13,649 nt of DNA from DAOTUL01 sp034437435 (lineage in GTDB: Bacteria > Chloroflexota > Anaerolineae > Aggregatilineales > Phototrophicaceae), in the NCBI GenBank assembly GCA_964417785.1, contig CAYQJO010000110.1:1-13649 (forward strand), read 5' to 3'. Below the pieces are notes generated by a model. It was not told the origin of the DNA and did no database searches. It saw only the letters and a program-made list of their open reading frames with translations. This document shows, piece by piece, positions 1 to 7,448 of the stretch (the first letter of the stretch is position 1; every line of letters starts with the position of its first letter). Both the position numbers and the translations under genes were made by a program.

Positions 1-1
1 C

Positions 2-580
2 CGGTTGGCACGCGATTATGGTCGCCTGCCCAACAGCTATATGCAATATTACTACTATCGTGAGGAGACGGTCGCTGAGGCACAGGCTGCGCCACAGACA
101 CGGGCCGAGATCATCATAGACGAACTGCCCGGTTATTACCGTCACTTTGAGGAGCAAATTGCGGCAGACATCCCCCGCCTCTCACATGTGCGCGGTGGCT
201 CGATCTTCGGCGACATGGCGGTGGAAGTGCTGCGAGGTCTGGTGACACAAGATGCCAGCATCCATACGTTAAACGTTCCCAACAGGTCGGCGCTGCCTGA
301 TTTCGCACCAGATCGTGTGGTGGAGATACCCGCACGTCTGGAACAAGCCGGAGCGACGCCGCTGGTGCAATCCCGCTTGCCCTCTGATGTCGTTGGTCTG
401 CTGCACATGCTGGCAGAGTATCAATGGCTGGCGGCAGATGCCATCTGGAACGGAGACCGTCGCAACCTGAGACACGCGCTGGCGTCCAACCCACTCGTCC
501 TATCGATCTCGCTTGCTGAGACATTGCTTAACGACATCATTCCTTTGCAGCGAGAGTACATTGACGAACATTTCAAGTAA
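2..580 (+). CDS. Family 4 glycoside hydrolase (6-phospho-beta-glucosidase-like), C-terminal part, 5' truncated
   Basis: The reading frame is open to the left edge, so this is the C-terminal 192 residues of a longer protein; GH4 enzymes are usually about 430-460 residues. Visible family features are the 'LPNSY' segment followed by a Tyr-rich stretch (YYYYRE), a 'RGGSIFGDMA' segment, 'HTLNVPNRSALPDF', 'VVEIPARLEQAGATPL', 'LPSDVVGLL' and a terminal 'NPLV' helix, in the order seen in LicH-type 6-phospho-beta-glucosidases. GH4 enzymes are known to use NAD+ and a divalent metal in a redox-elimination mechanism. The N-terminal Rossmann part and the metal/catalytic Cys-His motifs lie outside the window, so substrate class (phosphorylated or free sugar, alpha or beta) cannot be decided. 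The TTG at position 5 is not a credible start. The gene converges on the ABC importer operon, 41 bp away, suggesting but not proving a role in degrading imported glycosides. Confidence 0.85.
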   Translation, partial: RLARDYGRLPNSYMQYYYYREETVAEAQAAPQTRAEIIIDELPGYYRHFEEQIAADIPRLSHVRGGSIFGDMAVEVLRGLVTQDASIHTLNVPNRSALPDFAPDRVVEIPARLEQAGATPLVQSRLPSDVVGLLHMLAEYQWLAADAIWNGDRRNLRHALASNPLVLSISLAETLLNDIIPLQREYIDEHFK

Positions 581-621
581 ACATCACTTTTGATGCCAGG
601 GCAATCGCTTCAAAATCATAT

Positions 622-1569
622 CTATGTAAGGCGGATTCGCGGATTCAAGAAAGCATAGAGTAAATCAGCCATCAAGTTGGAAAACGCGAAGATAAACACG
701 ATCATGACCGATACCGCCTGCAACACGGGTAGATTTTTCTGCGTCACAGCGGTCACGAGCAATGATCCCATGCCCGGATAGTTGAAAACGTTCTCAATGA
801 CAACCAGACCACCCATCAACCAACCGATGCTGATAGCGATAACCGTGATGGTTGGGAGCAGTGCATTGCGTAGAACATGTCGTAGAATTACAGTGCGCCG
901 GGGCAACCCTTTGAGCAGCGCTGTGCGCACATAGGGCTTTCTTAGTTCATCGAGCATCCCTGCTCGCGTCATGCGCGAGACATAGCCTACCAGCACAAAA
1001 CTGGCCGTGAGCGCTGGCAGCGTCAAGATTCGCAGCCAGCCAAGCAGCGTTAGTTCATCCGAAACCAGCGATGTCGCTTCGAACCAGCCAAGATTTAGCG
1101 CCAGGACATTGACGAGTACAATACCCGTGACAAATTCTGGCAGCCCAACAATCAATAGCGACACAAACGAAATCACATTATCGATCCATTTATTCTCGTT
1201 CAACGCCGCAATTATGCCTAACCCGACCGACAGTGGGATAGCAATCAGCAGAGTATATCCGGCAAGAATCAGCGAATTGGCGAGCCTACCAAGTACCAGT
1301 TGGCGCACCGGGGGCCTCCCGGCGGTGTATGACTGTCCCCAATCCGCCGTGACGAAACCGGTTAACCAACTGGCATACTGCTGGACTGCGGGTTGATCTA
1401 ATCCGAACTCCTCGTTGAAGTTGGCAATTGCTGTTGGAGACGCATCACGCCCCAATATCAGTTTGGCGATATTGCCAGGCAGCAACTGAGTCAACGCAAA
1501 GATGATGAACGATGTCACAAGCATAGTTAGCAGAAGAAGAAGTGTACGGCGAGTGATGTAACGTATCAT
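622..1569 (-). CDS. ABC importer permease, DppB/OppB type
   Basis: This is an inner-membrane permease of the binding-protein-dependent peptide/nickel/oligosaccharide importer family, about 315 residues, the normal length for DppB. An N-terminal membrane anchor (YITRRTLLLLLTML...) is followed by the 'LLPGN' segment and the periplasmic 'FGLDQPAVQQYASWL' and 'DWGQSY' segments typical of DppB, then five further hydrophobic helices. The cytoplasmic EAA-like coupling loop runs through 'YVRTALLKGLPRRTVILRHVLRNALLP', and 'ENVFNYPGMGSLL' near the C terminus is a family hallmark. I chose the ATG at 1569; a TTG one codon upstream is also possible. It follows the fused ATPase stop by eight bases (five to the TTG), so it is the last gene of the operon. 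In most dpp/opp operons this permease comes before DppC, so the order is unusual. No convincing terminator was seen in the 41 bp after its stop. Confidence 0.93.
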   Translation of the reverse strand: MIRYITRRTLLLLLTMLVTSFIIFALTQLLPGNIAKLILGRDASPTAIANFNEEFGLDQPAVQQYASWLTGFVTADWGQSYTAGRPPVRQLVLGRLANSLILAGYTLLIAIPLSVGLGIIAALNENKWIDNVISFVSLLIVGLPEFVTGIVLVNVLALNLGWFEATSLVSDELTLLGWLRILTLPALTASFVLVGYVSRMTRAGMLDELRKPYVRTALLKGLPRRTVILRHVLRNALLPTITVIAISIGWLMGGLVVIENVFNYPGMGSLLVTAVTQKNLPVLQAVSVMIVFIFAFSNLMADLLYAFLNPRIRLT

Positions 1570-1577
1570 CAAGCTAT

Positions 1578-3635
1578 TTATCCCTGCGCTGAGGTAGATT
1601 GCATTTCGATAAGGTCTTCGAGCGTGTGATGACAGCGGATGGTGTGACCATCTTCGGCTTCACGCACCGGCGGTTCTTTGTCAACACAGATAGAGCCGAT
1701 GAAACGCGGGCAGCGCGTGTGGAAAGGACAGCCCGTTGGTTTGTTACGCGGACTTGGTACATCACCATCAAGTCGAATGCCGCTATCCAATCGGGTTGGA
1801 TCAGGGATGGGCATTGCCGAAAGCAATGCCTCGGTATAGGGATGCAGTGGCGGCATCGAAACGTGCTCATTCGTGCCTTGCTCCACAATTTGCCCCAGAT
1901 ACATGACAGCAATCCAATCTGACAGATAACGAATCACTTCCAGATCATGCGAAATCACGACATAGGATGCACCTTCGCGGGATCGTAAGTCTTTCAGCAA
2001 ATTGAGAATCACCGCCTGTACCGACACATCCAGCGACGAGGTAGGTTCATCGGCAATAATGAGTGCTGGGTCTGCGGCAAAGGCACGCGCTATAGCGACA
2101 CGCTGCTTCTCGCCACCACTCAAGCGTGCCGGATAGCGGCTATAGTATTCGGCTGTCAATCCGATTGATTCGAGCAGATGCACAACTCGTGCCTTGATTT
2201 CATCGTGCGACGGCGAGTCCTCGCTGAAAACACGGAAGGTGCGTGAGAGCGTTTGCCCAACCGTCCGGAAAGGATTTAGCGCGTCGTGTGGATTCTGGAA
2301 AATCATCCGCAGATTGCGCAACTCATCGAGCTGACGCTTGCGGAGCTTCAGGCTGATCTTGAGGCCCAACAACTCGATGTCACCGTCGTCGGCGGTGTTC
2401 AGCGCGACGATCAAGCGGGCGAGGGTCGTCTTGCCGCTGCCACTTTCACCCACCAGGCCAAGTGTCGACCGCCCACGAACTTTGAGCGAGACTTCATCAA
2501 CAGCATGGACAGATTGGGGTTTCTGGCCCATTAAGCGGTCCAACATATTGTATTCACCAAATTGCTTGTCAAGTTTGCTGCTATCGAGTACATACTCGGC
2601 TTCGGGATTGGCTTCCTCAAACTCGCCAGTCGGTCTGTTTTTCGGGATAAGTTCACCGCTCGCAATTTCGTGCCAGCGCCAACAGCGTACTGCCCGCTGA
2701 CCGCTCACGCTCTCAAGGGGTGGTTTTTCTGTGTGGCAGCGATCAATCGCAACCGGACACCGATCAGCGAAAACACACGCATGGGAACGTTCAATCAACG
2801 ATGGTGCAACACCATCAATTGTCGACAAACGCGATCCGCCATCTTCCGCCGCGCTTGGAAGACTCGCCAACAAGCCGCTGGTATAAGGATGCAGCGGTTG
2901 CTTGAACAAATCCATAACCGGGGCGCTCTCCATGACTTCGCCCGTGTACAGTACTGTTACATAGTCGCATAGCTGCGCCACTGTCCCCAGATCATGTGAC
3001 ACATACAGGGCTGCCGCTTGCTCTTCTTTAATTAGATCACGCACAAGTTCCAGAATCACCGCTTGCGTCGTAACATCTAACGCAGTCGTTGGCTCGTCAA
3101 GCACGAGTAGTCGCGGGCGAGTACTGAGTGCCAACGCGATCATCACACGCTGCTGCATTCCGCCGCTGAGTTGATGCGGGTAACGACGCAGAACACGCTC
3201 CGGGTCGGCTAACTTCACGCTGGTGAGTGCTTCGATAGCCCGTTGTATCGAGTCGTGACGGGACAGTTTCAAATGGAGTTGCGTCACTTCGGTCATCTGT
3301 TGAGCGATAGTCAGCGATGGGTTGAGCGAAGCAAGTGCGTTTTGGGGGACTAAGCTAATCTGGCTGCCCCAAATCTCGCTGAGGTCAGCCTCGGCGAGTG
3401 GTACAAGGTCTCGTCCCCCGAACCATATCTCACCTTCGGCGATACGGGCATTACTCGCAAGGTAGCGCATCATTGCCAGACCGAGGGTTGATTTGCCGCT
3501 GCCACTCTCGCCAACCAGACCGTGAATTTGTAGGCGATTGATTTGCAGGCTGACATCACGGATGACGTTGAGCCAGTGCTTGCCTATGCGATACTCAATC
3601 GAGAGATGATCAGTCTTGATAACAGTTTCAGTCAT
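1578..3635 (-). CDS. Fused dual ATPase of a dipeptide/oligopeptide-type ABC importer (DppD-DppF fusion)
   Basis: One 685-residue polypeptide carries both ATP-hydrolysing subunits. Domain 1 has Walker A GESGSGKST (about 42-50), signature LSGGMQQR (156-163), Walker B LLVLDEP (176-182) and the switch His 214. Domain 2 has GESGSGKTT (396-404), LSGGEKQR (505-512), LIIADEP (525-531) and His 563. All key ATPase motifs are intact in both halves. Each half ends in the oligopeptide/dipeptide transporter C-terminal extension ('HPYTSGLL', 'HPYTEALL'), and each extension carries four cysteines (C287/C293/C300/C318 and C636/C642/C650/C668), a pattern linked in DppD-type proteins to an iron-sulfur cluster. 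The ATG at 3635 puts the domain start where expected, 13 bp after the upstream permease stop. An in-frame ATG at 3668 would add 11 residues and overlap that permease. The protein should couple ATP hydrolysis to the two permeases encoded on either side. Confidence 0.95.
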   Translation of the reverse strand: MTETVIKTDHLSIEYRIGKHWLNVIRDVSLQINRLQIHGLVGESGSGKSTLGLAMMRYLASNARIAEGEIWFGGRDLVPLAEADLSEIWGSQISLVPQNALASLNPSLTIAQQMTEVTQLHLKLSRHDSIQRAIEALTSVKLADPERVLRRYPHQLSGGMQQRVMIALALSTRPRLLVLDEPTTALDVTTQAVILELVRDLIKEEQAAALYVSHDLGTVAQLCDYVTVLYTGEVMESAPVMDLFKQPLHPYTSGLLASLPSAAEDGGSRLSTIDGVAPSLIERSHACVFADRCPVAIDRCHTEKPPLESVSGQRAVRCWRWHEIASGELIPKNRPTGEFEEANPEAEYVLDSSKLDKQFGEYNMLDRLMGQKPQSVHAVDEVSLKVRGRSTLGLVGESGSGKTTLARLIVALNTADDGDIELLGLKISLKLRKRQLDELRNLRMIFQNPHDALNPFRTVGQTLSRTFRVFSEDSPSHDEIKARVVHLLESIGLTAEYYSRYPARLSGGEKQRVAIARAFAADPALIIADEPTSSLDVSVQAVILNLLKDLRSREGASYVVISHDLEVIRYLSDWIAVMYLGQIVEQGTNEHVSMPPLHPYTEALLSAMPIPDPTRLDSGIRLDGDVPSPRNKPTGCPFHTRCPRFIGSICVDKEPPVREAEDGHTIRCHHTLEDLIEMQSTSAQG

Positions 3636-3648
3636 GATGTCAGAGGTC

Positions 3649-4611
3649 TTATTCGTGACGGAAAACACGGCGCAAGCCGTCGGACATGAGATTCACGCTG
3701 ATAATCAGGATGGCAATCCCCAACACCGGGAACCACATTTCCCAGGGTTCGCTGGTCATGCGTGGACGTGCGTCGAGTACCATGCGTCCCCATTCAGGAG
3801 ACGGCGGTTGTACACCCAATCCCAGAAAACCAAGCGAGGCGACCAGGAAAATCGCATACGAGAGGCGCAGCGATGCCTCGACCACCAACGATGGCAGGAC
3901 GCTTGGAAAAATCTCACGGAACATGATATACAGCGTCGATTCACCCTGTAGACGCGCTGCTTCGATGTAACCGCTGTTACGAACGCTCAGGGTTGCGCTG
4001 CGAATGACACGCGTGACAATCGGAATATACAATAGCACGATCACAATGGTCAGGCTGATGTTGTTCGCACCAAGTGAATCGACCAGCGGACTCTCAAATG
4101 AGGAGAGCAGTGGCACAATTGTCGAGATCATCACCAGGGCGAGTACTAATGCCGGTATCGATAACAGGCTATCGAGTATTCGCGAGATAATCTCATCGAC
4201 CCAACCACCAAGAAAGCCAGTGAACAAGCCGATAAACGTGCCGCCAGTAACCGCCAGAAGTGTTGCGACCAATGGCAGCCCGATGGTTTCCCGTGCGCCC
4301 CACAACATCCGGCTGTAGATGTCGCGCCCACGTTTATCCGTTCCCATGAGAAAATTCTCTGACGGGGGTTGGCTCGTTTGGGCGCGACGGTCTTCAAGTC
4401 CAATATCAGTTCCGCGAATAATCTGATCAAACGGATAAGGGGCGAGCTGCGGACCGACAATTGCCAGACCGATGAAGACAAACACAATGAGCATCCCCGC
4501 AAAAGCCAACGGATATTGTGCCATTTGCCGGAAGAAGTTGAAGATGCCCCGCAGATAGTAAAACGGGGAAGCCTGCTTCGGCTTCCCCGCTTCCGGGGTT
4601 GTCGCGGTCAT
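3649..4611 (-). CDS. ABC importer permease, DppC/OppC type
   Basis: This 320-residue inner-membrane permease is the partner of the DppB-like protein. It has the extended N-terminal cytoplasmic tail of DppC proteins, a first helix at about 35-55, then the periplasmic 'FLMGTDKRGRDIYSRMLWGARET' segment, the most recognisable DppC/OppC hallmark. Five further helices surround the EAA-like loop 'YIEAARLQGESTLYIMFREIFPSVLP', and 'FLGLGVQPPSPEWGRM' occurs near the C terminus as in the family. The ATG lies four bases after the binding-protein stop, so translation is probably coupled. Its first codons contain a 9-bp perfect inverted repeat, described separately. Length and motifs are complete; the substrate is not indicated by the permease sequence. 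Confidence 0.94.
   Translation of the reverse strand: MTATTPEAGKPKQASPFYYLRGIFNFFRQMAQYPLAFAGMLIVFVFIGLAIVGPQLAPYPFDQIIRGTDIGLEDRRAQTSQPPSENFLMGTDKRGRDIYSRMLWGARETIGLPLVATLLAVTGGTFIGLFTGFLGGWVDEIISRILDSLLSIPALVLALVMISTIVPLLSSFESPLVDSLGANNISLTIVIVLLYIPIVTRVIRSATLSVRNSGYIEAARLQGESTLYIMFREIFPSVLPSLVVEASLRLSYAIFLVASLGFLGLGVQPPSPEWGRMVLDARPRMTSEPWEMWFPVLGIAILIISVNLMSDGLRRVFRHE
4564..4589 (-). other. Nine-bp stem-loop at the binding-protein/permease junction
   Basis: CGGGGAAGC (4564-4572) and GCTTCCCCG (4581-4589) are perfect reverse complements with an 8-base loop. The hairpin lies in the first codons of the DppC-like gene, about 27 bp after the binding-protein stop. A second, mutually exclusive pairing is possible (CCCC 4585-4588 with GGGG 4595-4598). 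Hairpins at this point in importer operons can protect the upstream binding-protein message and reduce downstream expression; that role here is inference. There is no U-run, so it is not a standard terminator. Confidence 0.45.
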
Positions 4612-4615
4612 CGTG

Positions 4616-6235
4616 TTAGCTGCTGAAGCTCACCGAACGGAAGTCAGTTCGCCCTGGGAAGGGATGCATGTCCAACCCCTCTACGGCATCAACGTGCGCC
4701 CCCACGACAGGACGGAAGTAAACGATGATAATCGGACCTTCTTCAAGGAATATCTGACTGATCTGGTTGTAGAGTTCCGCCCGTGCTTCAAGATCAGATG
4801 TAACACCGGCTTCCTGGATCAAGGCATCAAGTGCCTCGTTCGACCAACGTGCTTCATTGAAGGCAGCACCAGTCTGGTAAGCGACGGTCAAGTACTCCTG
4901 GGCCACAGGGCGTGTTCCCCAGGCGGTCATACCGACCTGCGTGTTGAGCCAGTTATTCTCGCCTTCGGCGTAATAGACGTTTTCCGGCACGATATTGAGT
5001 TCAACATCAATACACGCATCTGCCCACATCTGCTGTGCGAATTCTGCGACCAGGCCATATTCAAAGGTATCACCGACGTAGAACGGTACAACCACGCGGG
5101 CTTCGCCATCAACCATCTCGACAAAGCCGTTATCAGTACCATCATCCGCCACTGCCGCGATCAGTTCGCAGGCTTGTGCCGGGTCATATGGCTGGTTGTC
5201 TTGCGGTGTGTAGAAGCTGCCGTAGGTTGGTCCAATCGGATCGTTGTTGCCGACTGTGCCGGAGCCATCCAGTGCATCGAGGTTGAGCAATTCGCGGTCA
5301 GTGGCAAATTTGAACGCCTGACGTAGGCGCACATCTTCGCCAATTGAGCCTTCATCTACCCGTAGGCGGATCACCGGGTGGGTATTGGTCGGTTTTTCCA
5401 GGACAGTAACGCTCTCAACACTCTCCAGGGTGCCGATTAAGTCATCTGGCACCTTGATGATGTAGTCGAGAGAACCACTTCGCAGGCTGTTCAGGATGGT
5501 TTGATCGTCATCAAAGAAGATGAGTTCAATGCCATCGAGCATGGGAGCGCCTTCCATCCAGTAGTTTTCGTTGGCAACGAAGGTCGCGCTTTCCTCAGCA
5601 GCAAAATCCACCAGGATGAACGGACCCGTTCCATTGAAATTCACATACGGGTCATCGCCGTCGGCAATCACGTTGACATCGGTACTGCCGTCTTTGACAA
5701 TCATCGAGAAGCGTGACGCCAAACCAAACAGGAAGTCGGCGTTAGGTTGGTCAAGCGTGAACACAACGGTCAAATCGTCCACCGCTTCGACGCTCCAGGT
5801 CGGTTCGAGGATGGGCGTGCCATCATCGGTTTCACCAACCTGTTCCTGACCCAGCAAGCCTACGATGGATGAGCCAACTTCAACCAGACGATTGAACGTG
5901 TAAACCACATCATTGGCGGTGAAGGCAGAACCATCTTCGAACTGGACGCCTTCACGGAGCGAGAGCGTATAGATCAAACCATCATCGCTGACTGACCACA
6001 CGGTGGCGAGACTGGGCGCGAGATCACCGTTGGGCAAAATATCGATTAGATAATCATACTGCAAGGAATTAAACATCACTTCCGGGTCATTTGCACCCAG
6101 AGCAGGATCAATAGTGGTTAGCTTACGCAGGCCCACTCTGAGTACGTTGTCCTCTTGCTGAGCGAGGGCGGTTGAACCCAGTGCAGTCGTGACGAGCAAC
6201 ACCAGCAAGATGAGAAGTCGAAATATGTTACGCAT
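4616..6235 (-). CDS. ABC importer substrate-binding protein, family 5 (SBP_bac_5, DppA/OppA class)
   Basis: This is a 539-residue exported solute-binding protein that delivers ligand to the permeases encoded just downstream. The start is the ATG at 6235, preceded at four bases by GGAGG. It gives a clean signal peptide (basic MRNIFR, hydrophobic core, cleavage near ALA|QQ) with no lipobox Cys, so it is probably secreted or held at the surface by other means. The mature start 'NVLRVGLRKLTTIDPALG', then 'LAPSLATVWSVSDDGLIYTLSLREGVQFEDGSAFTANDVVYTFNRL', is the classical family 5 signature; 'YWMEGAPMLDGIELIFFDD' and the C-terminal 'LYNQISQIFLEEGPIIIVY' also match. Family 5 proteins bind peptides, nickel chelates or oligosaccharides such as cellobiose, so the ligand is undetermined. 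It is the first gene of the operon, behind a long leader. Confidence 0.93.
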   Translation of the reverse strand: MRNIFRLLILLVLLVTTALGSTALAQQEDNVLRVGLRKLTTIDPALGANDPEVMFNSLQYDYLIDILPNGDLAPSLATVWSVSDDGLIYTLSLREGVQFEDGSAFTANDVVYTFNRLVEVGSSIVGLLGQEQVGETDDGTPILEPTWSVEAVDDLTVVFTLDQPNADFLFGLASRFSMIVKDGSTDVNVIADGDDPYVNFNGTGPFILVDFAAEESATFVANENYWMEGAPMLDGIELIFFDDDQTILNSLRSGSLDYIIKVPDDLIGTLESVESVTVLEKPTNTHPVIRLRVDEGSIGEDVRLRQAFKFATDRELLNLDALDGSGTVGNNDPIGPTYGSFYTPQDNQPYDPAQACELIAAVADDGTDNGFVEMVDGEARVVVPFYVGDTFEYGLVAEFAQQMWADACIDVELNIVPENVYYAEGENNWLNTQVGMTAWGTRPVAQEYLTVAYQTGAAFNEARWSNEALDALIQEAGVTSDLEARAELYNQISQIFLEEGPIIIVYFRPVVGAHVDAVEGLDMHPFPGRTDFRSVSFSS

Positions 6236-6555
6236 TATTCCTCCGTTGGGGAGATTCTTCAACAAATAGACGAAAAACAGATAGATGCTACCGGTAGGCG
6301 GTCTGGGTCTGCGCAGCCATACGACCAGTATACACAACAAAATACGTTCGACTTGGTCATGACGCTTAGCCACGAAGAATAGAAAGGCGGAAGGCTCGTT
6401 GCCAGTGAGTGACACCCAATGGGTGAAATGTATGCACGTTTAGTCAAACAGATAAAACGAAAGTAACTGTACACCAAACCTTGAGTTTGTACCATTGCTA
6501 AGATCAGTTCGGGTGGCAGGCTGCTGGCTAATAAACACATATTGAGCTTACCAGC
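6236..6555 (-). promoter_or_regulatory. Long 5' leader of the importer operon, with an operator-like palindrome
   Basis: If transcription starts about 7 bases after the TATAAT at 6562-6567, roughly 320 bases precede the binding-protein ATG. The stretch holds no convincing gene. It contains an odd palindrome CACCCAATGGGTG (6413-6425), able to act as an operator or small hairpin. A second weak -10-like TATACT on the minus strand (6327-6332) has no matching -35 and could give a shorter leader. I recognise no known riboswitch. The only clear translation signal is GGAGG at 6240-6244. Confidence 0.4.
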
Positions 6556-6561
6556 ACATTA

Positions 6562-6589
6562 ATTATATCAAGGCATTGCGAATACGCAA
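6562..6589 (-). promoter_or_regulatory. Candidate sigma70-type promoter for the importer operon
   Basis: On the minus strand a perfect TATAAT -10 (plus-strand ATTATA, 6562-6567) is preceded, with a 16-bp spacer, by TTGCGT (6584-6589), a half match to TTGACA. It lies in the AT-rich gap between the ClpP-like gene and the binding-protein gene and points toward the latter. The -10 is strong and the -35 weak, which would suit an activated promoter. Confidence 0.5.
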
Positions 6590-6633
6590 AGTGCTTTGTT
6601 GCGGGCGAAACGACATTCGTAAACAACAGGGAG

Positions 6634-6655
6634 CGGGTGGCCTGGCAACCACCCG
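6634..6655 (-). terminator. Terminator-like hairpin after the ClpP-like gene
   Basis: A perfect 7-bp inverted repeat, CGGGTGG (6634-6640) and CCACCCG (6649-6655), with an 8-base loop lies 12 bp past the stop of the ClpP-like gene. On the minus strand it is followed by a modestly U-rich stretch (CTGTTGTTT). It could separate this gene from the importer operon. The U-tract is weak. Confidence 0.45.
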
Positions 6656-6667
6656 GTCAACAAATGC

Positions 6668-7276
6668 TTAACGCAAAACCTCGTCAACAAAGCCCAGGCT
6701 GACGCAGGTTTCGGCGTCCATCCAGAAGTCACGGGTCAGCATATTGCGGATTTCCTCCTCGCTGACCTTTGAGTGAGCCGCATAGAACTGCACCAGACGA
6801 TCCATCGCTTTCGCCTGCAACGCCATCTCGTCCTTGAACTGCTCGTGCGTTCCCCAGACCGCACTGGACAACTGGTGGATCAACATGAAGCTGCTGGGCA
6901 GGATAAAGCGACGGTCACATGCCATAACAATAAGGGTAGCGGCGCTGGCACAAATTCCCTCTACGACTGCATAGATAGGCGACTTTATCATCGGCAACTG
7001 GTCGGCGATGCTGAATCCCGTGAACAGGTCACCGCCATACGAATGCACATGCAGCCAGATCGGGGTCAGCGGTTGGCCGTCCAGACCTCGCGAAAGATGC
7101 TCCGACCGCAGTTCGGCATCCGTTTCACGCACGGCGCGAATCAAAGCCAGACAGCGATCACTATCGACATCAGCATAGAAATAGATGTGGTTATCCACTG
7201 TTTCAACCGTCAACGCCGGGGAGTCGTCCCCATTGGCCTGACGTCCGAATGGGATGGGTTTTGCTTTGTACTGCAT
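6668..7276 (-). CDS. ClpP-family serine peptidase (divergent ClpP-like)
   Basis: This 202-residue protein has the ClpP/crotonase fold signature. An oxyanion-type loop 'HSYGGD' (78-83) replaces the usual NSPGG. A nucleophile region 'GICASAATLIV' places Ser111, 'LIHQ' gives His134, and 'TRDFWMDAETCVSLGFVDEV' gives Asp183. The Ser-His-Asp triad therefore appears complete, and length fits a ClpP subunit (about 195-215). ClpP normally forms a tetradecameric chamber fed by an AAA+ unfoldase; no clpX, clpA or clpC gene is in this window. The residues after the catalytic Ser differ from the canonical 'SMG', and the N terminus (first 30 residues) is atypical, so this may be a secondary paralogue or a ClpP-like peptidase with other partners rather than the housekeeping subunit. 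The ATG is preceded by GAGGTG at five bases. It appears to be a single-gene unit. Confidence 0.88.
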   Translation of the reverse strand: MQYKAKPIPFGRQANGDDSPALTVETVDNHIYFYADVDSDRCLALIRAVRETDAELRSEHLSRGLDGQPLTPIWLHVHSYGGDLFTGFSIADQLPMIKSPIYAVVEGICASAATLIVMACDRRFILPSSFMLIHQLSSAVWGTHEQFKDEMALQAKAMDRLVQFYAAHSKVSEEEIRNMLTRDFWMDAETCVSLGFVDEVLR

Positions 7277-7305
7277 CTATGCACCTCGTTTATCCATAAT
7301 GCGCT

Positions 7306-7311
7306 ATTGTA
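7306..7311 (-). promoter_or_regulatory. Candidate -10 box for the ClpP-like gene
   Basis: On the minus strand TACAAT (5 of 6 to TATAAT) lies 29 bp before the ATG, leaving room for GAGGTG (7282-7287). No good -35 is visible at 16-18 bp, so the call is tentative. Confidence 0.35.
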
Positions 7312-7370
7312 CACGATTTCGTAAGTTCATGGAAGGTCACAAAGGACCATTTTTCGATCACCCCATTACT

Positions 7371-7412
7371 TAGGGGGCGGCCCTATCCCGAATCCGTCGC
7401 CTGCGATATAAT
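7371..7412 (+). promoter_or_regulatory. Candidate promoter and small palindrome before the cytochrome c gene
   Basis: A perfect TATAAT occurs at 7407-7412, 36 bp before the cytochrome ATG. No TTGACA-like -35 is found at the usual spacing. Just upstream, TAGGG (7371-7375) and CCCTA (7381-7385) form a 5-bp inverted repeat at about the -35 position, which could be an operator for an activator-dependent promoter. The latter is inference. Confidence 0.4.
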
Positions 7413-7448
7413 GCTACAGCTTTCACAAACGATACAGAAAGGTCCGCG

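Noticed and set aside
581..621. Possible terminator between the GH4 gene and the DppB-like gene
   Set aside because: Only a 4-bp pairing (TGCC/GGCA) with a 2-base loop and no proper U-run; not supportable.
6236..6415. Longer binding-protein start at 6415
   Set aside because: It would place 60 residues before an obvious signal peptide; the ATG at 6235 has GGAGG at proper spacing.
6259..6540. 93-codon minus-strand open frame in the importer leader
   Set aside because: No ribosome binding site was evident, composition is Cys/Ser/Tyr-rich with no domain, and it overlaps the proposed promoter-proximal leader; likely chance.
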